Origin: DIGJ01 sp041821315
GTDB lineage: Bacteria > Bacillota > Clostridia > Lachnospirales > Lachnospiraceae
Direction of reading: 5' to 3'
Assembly (NCBI GenBank): GCA_041821315.1
Contig: JBGUEO010000013.1
Location: 45,369-109,368 of the forward strand
Length of the DNA: 64,000 nucleotides
The notes under the pieces were generated by a model, which did no database searches, was not told the DNA's origin, and was given only the letters and a program-made list of their open reading frames with translations. This document shows, piece after piece, positions 44,094 to 53,545 of the stretch. How positions within the stretch are numbered: the stretch's first letter is position 1; each line of letters opens with the position of its first letter. The position numbers and the translations under genes were made by a program.

Positions 44094-44922
44094 TTATTCT
44101 TGCAGCTCTGTATATTTTTCACGTAATAATGCCGTTGCCCAGTGATAGGAATCTGCCGTCTCGTACCCTCGATAAACCGGTTCCTGTGCAACAATCATGA
44201 GCAAATAGAGATCGTACCAAAGAATTCTTCTTTTTTCTTCTTCCGTAAATTTTTCAATTCCGTACCCACTCAAAAAATCAGCCGATTGGGCATAGGATCG
44301 AAAGCCTACTTCCATAAACGGATCGCCCCACAGGCAACGCTCCCAATCAATTATACCCGTAATATTTCCGTCCTCAACAAAGATATTGCCGTCCCATATG
44401 TCTCAGTGAACCAAATGGGGCGTTACAATGCTCTGAAATATTCCTTTATCTTGTTCCAGTAATTCGAATAGATCACTCGATGATATAGTAAGGTCAATGT
44501 TTTCTTTCCCGGCATCCAGTATGGCAACTCTTATCATTTTAGTAAAAACATCAAACCAGTTTTTACCTTGAAGGACCTTTTGACCGGGATAACCAAAGTT
44601 GCCGTTTGTTATCTTGTTAATCTCTTTATTCAGTGAACCTACCAGAAAATGAATATTGCTTACTTGCTCGGAAGTCAACAACGGCTTTTGAGAGGATAGG
44701 CTTTTACCATTTATTTTGTTCATAGGTCATAACCGTTACTTTAGGGTCAGGTGCTATCTTCAGAATGCTTTTTGTTCCATCTTCAAAAGAAACCTTGTAA
44801 GCTATATTAAAATATCCTTCTGTCAGCTCATGAATATTTTCAAGCTTTCTATCTGGGAATGCATGGTGGGTCAGCTTTGCGAGTGTGGATTCGCTTTGCA
44901 TGTTTTTTGTTAAGTATGCCAT
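44094..44922 (-). pseudogene. Broken aminoglycoside phosphotransferase-family gene
   Basis: Three pieces align end to end with this kinase family. They are an N-terminal part (LTEGYFNIAYKVSFEDGTKS, 44704-44922), a middle part (KINGKSLSSQKPLLTSEQVS, 44403-44723) and a C-terminal part (GNIFVEDGNITGIIDWERCL). A frameshift with loss of about 60 residues separates the first two. An in-frame TGA (44403-44405) replaces the residue after the catalytic-loop His in LVH-x-DIWDGNIF. A single TGG to TGA change would explain that stop. Family members phosphorylate drugs or small alcohols. Confidence 0.75.
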
Positions 44923-45013
44923 ATTATTTCCTTTCGTGACAAGGTATCCATTAATATATTGCTTTTCGTTCCTTTAGGGACAATCACAAACTCCCCGCGT
45001 TAACTTTCATTTT

Positions 45014-45170
45014 CTACTTCTCGTTTTCTAGATAAAAGCTGCCCTTACGAAAGAACCGTCGGTCAGATTCTGACCACAGCTTTTCTTTCGGTACTTGATC
45101 CTCGACAGATTCGATTTCACCAACCAAAGTGGCATATCTCCATACCGCTAAGATCTTCTCTTTTACTGTT
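45014..45170 (-). pseudogene. C-terminal remnant of a pyridoxamine-phosphate-oxidase-like flavoprotein
   Basis: The frame reads ATLVGEIESVEDQVPKEKLW, then SESDRRFFRKG, and stops at 45014. It parallels the segment NVEFVVDKDLQSKIWNETDR (then KFFKDG) of the intact general-stress-26-like protein at 54212. The N-terminal half is missing. Confidence 0.5.
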
Positions 45171-45198
45171 TGGACAAACCCGCTCTTAATCTTTCCAT

Positions 45199-45449
45199 TT
45201 ATAGAATTTGATCCAGTTCATGTCCCGCACCCTCGAATATGTTGTACTTGTGCGGAATATGCAATGAATCCAAGTATAAATGCAAAATCTCATTATCACA
45301 AAACAATATATCAGCCGTTCCGATATGCATATATTTTTCTATAACCGGGGAATTGTTTGGAAACACGGTAATTTCCTGTTTGTTTTAATATCATGCAAAT
45401 GTGGATGTCCATTATTATAATTGGACAGCTCTACGTTCTCAAAAACAAA
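45199..45449 (-). pseudogene. Decayed alpha/beta-hydrolase-like fragment
   Basis: The last part reads IGTADILFCDNEILHLYLDS, then LHIPHKYNIFEGAGHELDQI, the pattern of the final strand, acid residue and catalytic His (GAGHE) of esterase-like alpha/beta hydrolases. A frameshift near 45345 breaks it from an upstream piece, and no start is present. Confidence 0.45.
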
Positions 45450-45623
45450 GGATTGATTATTATTTGTACATGTTTTTATTCTATCTTACTATTTATATCG
45501 ACATGTAACCTCTGTTTTTAAACATCTAATCAAAAAATGATTGTGATTTTTCTCTTTACCCTTAATTATGCACCTGCTGCCATAATTCATAAAAGTCCCT
45601 ACACATTCCCAATCAGCCTGCTA

Positions 45624-45779
45624 TTATTTGACCCGCTGCTCTAATTTTTTTCTATGATGTATAAATTTATATTGATAGCGCTCCGCTTCACGAGCTTTAT
45701 GATATGCACAGTTGACAGCCTCCCTGACTTCCACATGGCTTCTTTTAACAACGACTGTATATTTCTTGTTTTCTGCCAT
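45624..45779 (-). pseudogene. N-terminal remnant of a mobile-element sigma-factor-like protein
   Basis: The 51-codon frame starts MAENKKYTVVVKRSHVEVRE, then AVNCAYHKAREAERY. This is the usual N-terminus of small sigma-70-like regulators in Tn1549/Tn916-type conjugative elements. It ends in unlike residues after a frameshift. It is the best hint that a conjugative element once lay here. Confidence 0.5.
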
Positions 45780-45940
45780 ATGCATGCTTATTTATTACGC
45801 TCATTTCTTTGTCAGGGTTGACTTTTTCTCAAACCGACTGTGCATTAAAAAGACTATTACTCAAACTTCGCACCTAGATTTTAGCTATGTACCTTGAAAA
45901 TTCAATACCTGGCAATTATTCGGTTGTCAAAGTTTAGAGG

Positions 45941-46261
45941 TTATACTGCTTTAAGTTTCGATTTTAATGATGATGGTATTGCATTCATAAATGCATTCAC
46001 CAATTCATCGTTTTTTCATCTGGTAAATTAACATTATTAGAAATAGCTTTATACTTTTCTTTTATCTTTTCCGGTTATTTCAGCAATTCTCTTCATTGTT
46101 AACTTTCCACTATTTTCATATAGAGCGGTGAGAATATTCCCATGTGAAGGAATTAATCCATCCAAACCATTTTCTAACAATTTCTTCTCAATAAAGCTTA
46201 TCATTTTCTTTTTAGTTCTGCTTATAAAAAATACGATATATTTATCATTCCTATTAAAACC
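45941..46261 (-). pseudogene. Decayed MarR-family regulator
   Basis: The frame from 46261 reads KKMISFIEKKLLENGLDGLI, PSHGNILTALYENSGKLTMK, RIAEITGKDKRK, the first half of a MarR winged helix. It then stops at 46049-46051, and fragments of other frames continue (KYKAISNNVN, AIPSSLKSKLKAV). The recognition helix and wing are lost. It is divergent from an intact oxidoreductase gene that still carries two palindromic operators. Confidence 0.65.
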
Positions 46262-46345
46262 TCAACTTTAGACTTATGTATATATTTCAATTTTCTATAT
46301 AAATTATAATCTTATTAAAAAGTATAAGTGAATGTATATTAACAA

Positions 46346-46396
46346 TAGTTTGACGCAAAACTATTTTTAATATACAATTAGTTTGGCACAAAACAA
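46346..46396 (+). promoter_or_regulatory. Promoter with two MarR-type operators
   Basis: TTGACG (46350-46355), 17 bases, TACAAT (46373-46378). Two similar sites, TAGTTTGACGCAAAACTA (46346-46363) and TAGTTTGGCACAAAACAA (46379-46396), are 33 bases apart. They cover the -35 and the start site. The likely regulator, the adjacent MarR gene, is broken. Confidence 0.65.
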
Positions 46397-46420
46397 TTAT
46401 TTTAGAGAGGAGAAGTTAAA

Positions 46421-47425
46421 TTGATAACATCTAAAAAATATAAAGCCATGGTTGTACATGAACATGAAAACAACACTTATTCAAGAGAAATTGTAGATAA
46501 GGAGATTTCCAGTCTTCCTGAAGGGGACATATTAATTAATGTAAAATATTCATCTTTAAATTATAAAGATGCACTTTCAGCAACGGGTAATAAAGGGGTA
46601 ACACGAAACTATCCTCATACACCAGGAATAGACGCTGCTGGAATTGTGGTTCGTAGTATCAATGATAATTTTAAAATTGGAGATTTTGTACTAGTTACCG
46701 GTTACGACTTAGGAATGAACACACCAGGAGGATACGGACAATATATCAGTGTTCCCGCTGACTGGGTAGTTAAATTACCAGAGAGTCTTTCATTAAATGA
46801 AAGTATGATATATGGCACAGCTGGTTTTACAGCTGCTTTGTCTGTATATAAACTAATAGCATCCGGTATTACTCCATCTGATGGAGATATATTAGTAACT
46901 GGTGCAACTGGTGGAGTAGGAAGTATTGCAGTAAGCATTTTAAATAAGCTTGGTTACAGTGTTATTGCTTCTACTGGCAAAGCTGAGGCAAAACGCATGC
47001 TGTTAGAAATGGGAGCTAAAGATATCATTCTGAGGGAAGAACTAGATGATAGGTCTGGAAAGTCTCTTTTAAAAGGAAGATGGGCTGGAGTAATAGATAC
47101 AGTTGGTGGTAATATCCTATCAACAGCACTTAAATCAACTAAATATGGAGGAAGTGTAACCTCCTGCGGAAATGTTGCTTCTTCTGAGCTTTCAACAACG
47201 GTATATCCATTTATACTTAGAGGTATCTCTATTCTTGGGGTAGATTCAGTTCAATGTCATATGGAGTTAAGAATAAAGCTATGGAATTTACTTTCAAATG
47301 ATTGGAAACCTGATAATTTAGCTTTAAATGTTCAAGAAGTATCCCTAATGGATTTGGATACAAAAATTCAAAGCATTCTTGAAGGGAAACTAATAGGTAG
47401 AACCATACTAAATCTTGATTTATAA
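46421..47425 (+). CDS. YhdH/YhfP-family quinone oxidoreductase (zinc-free MDR)
   Basis: 334 residues from a TTG start with GAGAGGAGAAG in place. Segments SSLNYKDALSATGNKGVTRN and TPGIDAAGIV are typical of the YhdH group of medium-chain reductases, as are TGATGGVGSIAVSILNKLGY (NADPH site) and DTVGG. The zinc ligands of alcohol dehydrogenases are absent. Members reduce acrylyl-CoA, acrolein or quinones with NADPH. It is followed by a broken flavin oxidoreductase gene that may have been its operon partner. Loss of the MarR gene may leave it constitutively expressed. Confidence 0.88.
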   Translation: MITSKKYKAMVVHEHENNTYSREIVDKEISSLPEGDILINVKYSSLNYKDALSATGNKGVTRNYPHTPGIDAAGIVVRSINDNFKIGDFVLVTGYDLGMNTPGGYGQYISVPADWVVKLPESLSLNESMIYGTAGFTAALSVYKLIASGITPSDGDILVTGATGGVGSIAVSILNKLGYSVIASTGKAEAKRMLLEMGAKDIILREELDDRSGKSLLKGRWAGVIDTVGGNILSTALKSTKYGGSVTSCGNVASSELSTTVYPFILRGISILGVDSVQCHMELRIKLWNLLSNDWKPDNLALNVQEVSLMDLDTKIQSILEGKLIGRTILNLDL

Positions 47426-47445
47426 GAAAACGAACGAAGTAATAG

Positions 47446-47735
47446 ATGACAAATTTATTTAAAGAAACTAAATTAGAAAAGATCACTGTCAAAAAACGCT
47501 TTGTAAGAAGTTCAACATGGGAGAACATGACAACAGCAGATTCGCATATTACGGATAAACTGTATAAAATCTATGGGGATTTAGTAGCAGGTGGCATAGG
47601 ACTAATTATAACGGGATATGCAAATGTGGTGAAGGAAGGATAGCCTATGGTGGAACGAAAACCATCTTTAATATTGGCGAAAGAGTTATCTATGCTCCAA
47701 GTGAGATTTTAGATAAAAATACAAACATTATTGGT
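47446..47735 (+). pseudogene. Truncated old-yellow-enzyme-type flavin oxidoreductase
   Basis: The first 62 codons (VKKRFVRSSTWENM, then KLYKIYGDLVAGGIGLIITG) are the N-terminus of an NADH:flavin oxidoreductase. After a stop at 47641 another frame continues with AYGGTKTIFNIGERVIYAPS, a segment normally some 50 residues further on. It then ends at the junction with the Nudix remnant. Most of the barrel is missing. Confidence 0.7.
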
Positions 47736-47739
47736 AAAT

Positions 47740-47952
47740 CTATGTACAATCCCACATATTTGGCCACCCGCTTTCAAATGGCTGACGCTGTTGAATTAAT
47801 AACTGATTTTTGTTATTAAAGATACACACATGTACCACCAGATGATATTCCTCATCAGACAGTTTTTCACCTCTTTTATGTAATTTTCCAGTCTTTATTC
47901 GTTCTTTTGTATATATGTCCCATAATTCCACTTTTTCATTTTTATCACTCAT
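47740..47952 (-). pseudogene. 5' part of a Nudix hydrolase gene
   Basis: It starts at the ATG at 47952 with GGAGGG in place. The product begins MSDKNEKVELWDIYTKERIK and continues RGEKLSDEEYHLVVHVCIFN, then LLIQQRQPFESGWPNMWDCT. This is the N-terminal third of an IPP-isomerase-like Nudix protein. The frame stops at 47740, just before the Nudix box, where it meets the flavin oxidoreductase remnant tail to tail. Confidence 0.7.
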
Positions 47953-48215
47953 TTGATTCCCTCCAATTCTTAAATTAATATGCATATCATTGTTTGCCAG
48001 CATAATAAGTTTACTACAATTCCAAAAAATTTTGAGTTTTCGCAAAATGTTATTAAAAAATGAATATATCCTTCCAAAGTACCAATCTATCGATTTTTTG
48101 AATTATTCAAAGTGATAGTGACTGGAGTAGTAGCACCTTAATAAACCCCGAGAGATACCTTTCGCCAGTCGGTAATAGCAGGAAAAAACTTTTTCCTTTA
48201 TTGGATCTTCTGATT

Positions 48216-48490
48216 TTATGATTGAAACATCACATCTTCCTTTGATTTGATTTCTTTATTAGTGGCTAGCATCATCGGATGTTCTGTGATGCCATAAACA
48301 AGTACCAGGTAAATGTCTTCTCTAGATGCAGTAATCTATACTTTGACATGCGAAAGATAAGCTTCGTGGTCTTTGCCTTTATAGAATACGTTTGTTTTGA
48401 CCTTGCCTTTTCGTCGGTTACGTGAATAAATCCGCCTCTTTCTCCCGCAAAGAGGTTATATTGCTGAACAACTTCTTTCACCTCTCAATT
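48216..48490 (-). pseudogene. Degraded IS-type (IS4-like) transposase fragment
   Basis: With one frameshift and one TAG, the frames read FAGERGGFIHVTDEKAR, VFYKGKDHEAYLSHVKV and ITASREDIYLVLVYGITEHP, then MMLATNKEIKSKEDV. This is the style of the catalytic-domain end of DDE transposases (LVLVYG, MMLATN). Both ends are missing and no terminal repeats were found. The 170 bases on the low-coordinate side of it show no gene. Confidence 0.5.
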
Positions 48491-48560
48491 CTTTTCGGTC
48501 TCCTTGTTTAAGCCTCTGACTTAGAACTCCCCTGTTTTATTTAAAATATTGAAGATTATT

Positions 48561-50117
48561 TTAAGGATTCGATTTGCTATTCAAGTAGTCATCAATTAGA
48601 TAAGCCAGCATCAGGTGAAATAAGATCTCAGGATTTTTTAAGTCCAGTCCTGCAATTTCATCAATCCGCTTCATGCGATAGTTGAGTGTATTGCGGTGTA
48701 AAAACATCTGCTCCGCAGTTTCCTTCTGGTTAAACCCTGTTTTGGCATAAACCTTAAGGGTTTCATATAAGTGCGCACCGTTGGCATCGTCATATTGCTT
48801 CAGCAATCTTAGTGCAGGATGAACGTATTTCATAAGATTGGTTTCTGCTGGCAACTCGTTGAGCAAGCTATAAAAAACAACCGATTGAAAGTCAATGAAA
48901 TCAGCATTGAAATTGAATTCTTTCGCCACTTTTAAGGCTTCACAAGCTTCTTCATAATACTGTTTCAGATGGAGCACTTCTGTAAAACCGTTGCTTTTTC
49001 CAATCTTTAGGTGTTCCCTTTGGGCTAGTTGCACCAATGCCTGTCTGCTTTTATTTGGCAGCTTCAAAGTGCCATCTACGGGCACGATAAAAACAAGACT
49101 TCCTTCATAATAAACATACGGCACTGATTTAAAAAGAGTGATAAGTTGGTGGGTCAAATCCTTTTTGATTTCCCTCTCAGACCTATAATAAGCCGGTTTG
49201 ATAACAATCACACACATTCTATCCGGAAATTTAATTTCTCCAATTTGAATTCGGGCAGCGATATGTCGTGGGGACATACCTGCAAGTACATCTGTTAAAA
49301 CGCTGTCGTAAATATGAAAAGGTTCTGCTTTTCCGCCATATCTATACTTTATGTGGTATCCCGCGGATCGACTGACATAGGGTAACATTTCGAAACAATT
49401 TTGGTTAAAAGGTTCTCTGTTTTGAATCATAAAGACATATCCCACTAATTGTCCATCTAAAATAATCTTACTTGATAGATAAATGAGATGATCTTGATAG
49501 CATTCCGAAAGAAAAGCCACATCCGTCACGGGTCTTTGTTTTTTAAACCGCTCTGATTTGATATGTTCCATAAATTCATAAGAACAATATCCTTTCTGAA
49601 TACTGGTCATCCATAATACATCTGGAATTTCAAATGTACTCGTATGTCCCAGTAACTTTCCACTGACATCAATGACTACAATTTCATTTTTTAATTTTGC
49701 AAACGCAAAGTCCAATATTGCGGATAGCGGATTCCCCTGCAACGTCATTTGTATCATTTGCGCATAATCATTTTCATTTTTAAGTCGCCTCATGCACCTA
49801 TCATTTAATTGATTATAGATATCCAGCCAATCACTTTTAGCAATTTGAATCCAATTCGTTGATAAAATTCTGTCATACAAGCTTTTGTCCGCGGGGTCAC
49901 TCACCGTGTCCTGCTCCTGCCACCAGACGATATTTTGTGGTTGTTTCTCTTGATTTAGTATTTGTGAAATTGCACCAAAGTATAATACATCTTGTTCATA
50001 GTCAGTCCGTCCCTCACTAATGAGGCTGCACGCTGATATTTGAATATCTGTTGATATTTCAACATTTATATACTTATTAGTATCACTTTTAGATTCTATG
50101 AGTGTTTCAATATTCAT
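48561..50117 (-). CDS. PucR/CdaR-type transcriptional regulator
   Basis: 518 residues. The C-terminal 70 residues hold the PucR-type helix-turn-helix (LKVYAKTGFNQKETAEQMFL, then HRNTLNYRMKRIDEIAGLDL). A GGDEF-like/CdaR middle domain lies at about 280-400 and a sensor-like N-terminal half (about 100-250) precedes it. The gene is divergent from the flavin enoate reductase/SDR pair with 167 bases between, so it probably controls that operon in response to its substrate. Confidence 0.88.
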   Translation of the reverse strand: MNIETLIESKSDTNKYINVEISTDIQISACSLISEGRTDYEQDVLYFGAISQILNQEKQPQNIVWWQEQDTVSDPADKSLYDRILSTNWIQIAKSDWLDIYNQLNDRCMRRLKNENDYAQMIQMTLQGNPLSAILDFAFAKLKNEIVVIDVSGKLLGHTSTFEIPDVLWMTSIQKGYCSYEFMEHIKSERFKKQRPVTDVAFLSECYQDHLIYLSSKIILDGQLVGYVFMIQNREPFNQNCFEMLPYVSRSAGYHIKYRYGGKAEPFHIYDSVLTDVLAGMSPRHIAARIQIGEIKFPDRMCVIVIKPAYYRSEREIKKDLTHQLITLFKSVPYVYYEGSLVFIVPVDGTLKLPNKSRQALVQLAQREHLKIGKSNGFTEVLHLKQYYEEACEALKVAKEFNFNADFIDFQSVVFYSLLNELPAETNLMKYVHPALRLLKQYDDANGAHLYETLKVYAKTGFNQKETAEQMFLHRNTLNYRMKRIDEIAGLDLKNPEILFHLMLAYLIDDYLNSKSNP

Positions 50118-50244
50118 TTTTTCACCTCTCTTTCATAATAGTGCGTAATGCACAAATACGTCAACCTTTTTCGTGCAGTCATCCTGTATATTTTTTAACA
50201 AAGCAGATGTTAAAATTTAAACATAATAACACGATCATATAAGA

Positions 50245-50272
50245 CGAATAACCTGAGTCAATTCGTTATTCG
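50245..50272. promoter_or_regulatory. Inverted repeat upstream of the flavoenzyme gene
   Basis: CGAATAAC (50245-50252) and GTTATTCG (50265-50272) are exact complements 12 bases apart, about 20 bases before the enoate reductase start. This is a candidate site for the divergent PucR-type regulator. A second small palindrome, GTGC-GTAAT-GCAC, lies nearer that regulator's gene. Confidence 0.5.
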
Positions 50273-50293
50273 GCATGAGAAAGGATGAATAAG

Positions 50294-52243
50294 ATGACTA
50301 ACGGAAACTATGAAAATCTATTTTCAAAAGGTAAAATCGGTAATTTAACACTAAAAAACAGAATTGTAATGCCCGCAATGGGGACTGCTTTTGCAGCATC
50401 AACTGGCGAAGCTTCTGATGAAATTATTCGCTACTATGAAGAAAGAGCGAGGGGTGGATGTGGCCTTATTATCACGGAAATCACAAGAATTGATGATGAA
50501 ACAGGTATTGGTACTTCGAACCAATTAAGTGCCACTGACGCTAAATTCATTCCCAGACTCACACGACTTGCGGATGCGATCCATCGTCATGACAGCAAAG
50601 TATTTGTACAACTTCAACATCCCGGTCGTCAAACACCAAGCCGTCTGCTCCATGGTAAACAAATCGTTGCTCCAAGTCCTATTATCTGTTCAACAATCGG
50701 TGAGATGCCACGTGAACTCACTACGGAAGAATGTGATGAGATGGTTAAAAAATTTGTGAAAGGGGCTTACATTGCAAAAGCAGCTGGTATTGATGGTGTT
50801 GAAATTCATGCAGCACATGGTTATCTTATCAACCAATTCCTAAGTCCTACAACAAACAAAAGAACGGATAAATATGGCGGCAATTTTGTGAAACGTCTTC
50901 GCTTTTTAGATGATATCATCCTTGGTATTCGTTATGCTTGTGGTGCTGATTTTCCTATTTCAGTTCGAATCAGTGCAGATGAATTTGTTGAAGGCGGTCT
51001 AAAATTAGAAGATTCGGTTAAAATTGCACGCCATCTTGAATCAATTGGTGTTCATGCTATTAATGTCAGCTGTGGAACTTACGAATCAGGCTACAGTATC
51101 ATTGAGCCTTACCAATTTGAAGAAGGCTGGAAAAAGCACTTAGCAAAAGCAATCCGTGAAAACGTTAAAATTCCTGTTATTGCTGTTAACAATATCAAAC
51201 ATCCAAGTGTTGCAGAATCATTACTGGAAGAAGGTGTTTGTGACTTCATCGGTATCGCCAGAGGTCATCTCGTAGATCCTGAATGGGGTAATAAAGCAAA
51301 ATACACAGATGAAAAGCAACTAAGAAAATGTATCGGCTGTCTCTACTGCTTCAAAATAGCCAACACAGGTCGTGCACTTGCTTGCACCGCTAACCCTGTT
51401 CTTGGCCGAGAAACAATCTATAACGAAGACACCTTAAAAAAGAATGGTGCTGGAAAAACAGTTGCTGTTATCGGTGGTGGTCCTGGTGGTATGCAGGCCG
51501 CTAAAGTCTTAGCGGAGCGTGAATATAAAGTCGTATTATTTGAAAAGAATGATGCGCTAGGTGGTACTTTAAATGTAGGTGACAAACCACCTCACAAACA
51601 CATGATTACTGAACTCGTTGAAACGCAAAAAGCAGAAATCGATGCTCTTGGTATTGAAGTAAGACTCGGACATGCACCTACTCCAGAGGAAGTAAAAGCC
51701 CTTAATCCATATGGTGTTATCATGGCTTGTGGTGGTACGCCAATTCGCCCTAATGTACCGGGTATTAACGGTGCCAATGTGGTTCGTGCAGAAGATGTTC
51801 TCGTGGGTACGGTGAAACTTTCCGGTCAAAAAGTCGCCGTTATCGGTGGTGGAGTAACAGGCCTTGAAACAGCAGAGGTCTTAGGTTCTGATAATGATGT
51901 AACCGTCGTAGAAATGGCTGATTCAGTAGGAACTGCACTTTACCCAAGTGTAAGAGGAACACTTCTTAAAAGACTGGAAGCTCTTGACACACACTATTTG
52001 ACCAACCACGCTCTTGCTGCTATCAGCGAAGACCAAATTTCAATGACAGTTATGCCAGCTGCTATCACAACAACTCTTGCAGTTGACACGGTTGTAATCG
52101 CCATTGGTGTCAAACCTCAGGTAGAGCTTATCGAAGCTTTTGAAGCGGTATTTGATAAAATCACATCCGTGGGTGATGCTCATAAACCAGGTCTTATTGG
52201 CGATGCAATGAAAGAAGCAAACGATAAAGCATTTGTATTTTAA
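50294..52243 (+). CDS. NADH-dependent flavin/Fe-S oxidoreductase (OYE plus FAD domains, BaiCD/2,4-dienoyl-CoA reductase type)
   Basis: About 649 residues. I use the ATG at 50294, eight bases from AAAGGA; the ATG at 50285 abuts that site. An OYE barrel (1-330) has MPAMGTAFA, HAAHGYLINQFLSPTTNKRT and GIARGHLVDPEW. The Cys cluster KCIGCLYC followed by ALACTANP (four Cys) binds a 4Fe-4S cluster. FAD- and NADH-binding domains follow (VAVIGGGPGGMQAAKVL and VAVIGGGVTGLETAEVL). Such enzymes reduce activated C=C bonds in enoyl-CoAs, enones or steroid/bile-acid intermediates. Codon choice here is richer in C/G at third positions than nearby genes, which may indicate transfer or high expression. Confidence 0.92.
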   Translation: MTNGNYENLFSKGKIGNLTLKNRIVMPAMGTAFAASTGEASDEIIRYYEERARGGCGLIITEITRIDDETGIGTSNQLSATDAKFIPRLTRLADAIHRHDSKVFVQLQHPGRQTPSRLLHGKQIVAPSPIICSTIGEMPRELTTEECDEMVKKFVKGAYIAKAAGIDGVEIHAAHGYLINQFLSPTTNKRTDKYGGNFVKRLRFLDDIILGIRYACGADFPISVRISADEFVEGGLKLEDSVKIARHLESIGVHAINVSCGTYESGYSIIEPYQFEEGWKKHLAKAIRENVKIPVIAVNNIKHPSVAESLLEEGVCDFIGIARGHLVDPEWGNKAKYTDEKQLRKCIGCLYCFKIANTGRALACTANPVLGRETIYNEDTLKKNGAGKTVAVIGGGPGGMQAAKVLAEREYKVVLFEKNDALGGTLNVGDKPPHKHMITELVETQKAEIDALGIEVRLGHAPTPEEVKALNPYGVIMACGGTPIRPNVPGINGANVVRAEDVLVGTVKLSGQKVAVIGGGVTGLETAEVLGSDNDVTVVEMADSVGTALYPSVRGTLLKRLEALDTHYLTNHALAAISEDQISMTVMPAAITTTLAVDTVVIAIGVKPQVELIEAFEAVFDKITSVGDAHKPGLIGDAMKEANDKAFVF

Positions 52244-52264
52244 AACCAATCAGGAGGCGTAATA

Positions 52265-53104
52265 ATGAAAGATTTTAAAGATAAAGTATTAGTTGTTACT
52301 GGTGCTGCAAACGGTATCGGTAGAGCACTTGCCCTTGAAGGCGCACAAAAAGGTATGAAAGTAGTCATCAATGATATTGATGCGAAAGGCCTGAAAGAAA
52401 CGGAATCTCAAGTGAAAGCATTCGGAGCAGAATGTGCAAGCCTTGCAGGCGACATTTCACTTCTTGATGTTGTCCAATCCCTATATAAACTCACTATGGA
52501 ATCCTTTGGAAAGGTTCACATGCTTGTAAACAACGCAGGCGTTGCCGTTTCTGGTCCAATCTGGGAACTCCCTCTTCAGGATATTGACTGGATTACTGAT
52601 GTGAACTTAAGAAGCCACGCTTATGGCCTCCGTGTCTTCTTACCTACTATGATCGCACAGGGCGAACCCTGTGCTGTTGTAAATGTTGCATCTGGAGCAG
52701 GTCTTATGACCTCACCATCCGCGCCAATGTACCACACAACCAAATTTGCTGATGTTGCCCTTTCTGAAAGCACATACCTTGGCCTGAAAGCGAGTGGTCA
52801 CAATCATGTTCAAATGCACGTGTTATGTCCAGCCTTTGTTAAAACACACATTCATGAAAGTGACAAGCACCGTCCAGATCGCTATGCAGATATGTCAGAT
52901 TGCTATTATCAAAGTCAAACTTATCATTCTGGATTAATCAGAAGTGCCCATTCTGTTCATACTGGGATTGATATTGATTCCGTAGGCATGACAGTCTTTA
53001 CAAGCGTTGAAGAAAATAATTTCTTCATATTAACACACCCTGAGATCAAGATTCCTGCTGGTCAACGTGTGAAAAGATTACTTGATGGGGATAATCCTGC
53101 ATAG
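52265..53104 (+). CDS. Short-chain dehydrogenase/reductase, classical type
   Basis: 279 residues. The NAD(P) motif is VVTGAANGIGRALA. NNAGV and the catalytic YHTTK follow (MYHTTKFADVALSE, with Ser in NVASGAG). A GGAGG site sits 21 bases after the flavoenzyme stop, so the pair is an operon. The long C-terminal extension (about 230-279) is typical of SDRs acting on larger hydrophobic substrates. It would supply or remove the keto group next to the double bond reduced by the partner enzyme. Substrate unproven. Confidence 0.9.
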   Translation: MKDFKDKVLVVTGAANGIGRALALEGAQKGMKVVINDIDAKGLKETESQVKAFGAECASLAGDISLLDVVQSLYKLTMESFGKVHMLVNNAGVAVSGPIWELPLQDIDWITDVNLRSHAYGLRVFLPTMIAQGEPCAVVNVASGAGLMTSPSAPMYHTTKFADVALSESTYLGLKASGHNHVQMHVLCPAFVKTHIHESDKHRPDRYADMSDCYYQSQTYHSGLIRSAHSVHTGIDIDSVGMTVFTSVEENNFFILTHPEIKIPAGQRVKRLLDGDNPA

Positions 53105-53500
53105 AAATATTCCGCAGTAACGTATTATTCATCCACTGCTTTTTGCAAAAAATCATATATCGTCTCGTAGAGACAACAAAAGCAAACGATCTAAAGGTAT
53201 TGAACAATTACTGCAATAGAGTGATTTCATAAAAGAACACTGTTCTGGGTTAATAAATGTTGAAACAGTGCGGTTGCGCACTAATTATAAAATTGACCCA
53301 TCAAGAGAAGGTTTCCAATCACTTGTAGCAGTAATCCATTTATACTATAATTTGATATTTTCATCTAAAAGTAACTTTATTATTTACAAAAAACAGATAC
53401 CTACATATCTGAATCATAAAAATTAGTTGAATAAATTGAATGGTTGTGGTATATCACATTTAAGAATAGCGGTGGTCGTCTTCGGACAACACCCGAAAGG
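53105..53500. other. Gene-free stretch after the SDR operon
   Basis: About 395 bases with short broken frames and small hairpins (GTCTC-GTA-GAGAC near 53162). No start codon with a ribosome binding site was seen. It may be remnant DNA. Confidence 0.5.
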
Positions 53501-53526
53501 AGCTCGATGCGTCGGGCTTCTTTTTT
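53501..53526 (+). terminator. Strong intrinsic terminator
   Basis: AGCTCGA-TGCG-TCGGGCT (one G-U pair) is followed by TCTTTTTTTG. It faces plus-strand transcripts from the flavoenzyme/SDR operon. Confidence 0.8.
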
Positions 53527-53545
53527 TGTGTTATATCAGAATTTT

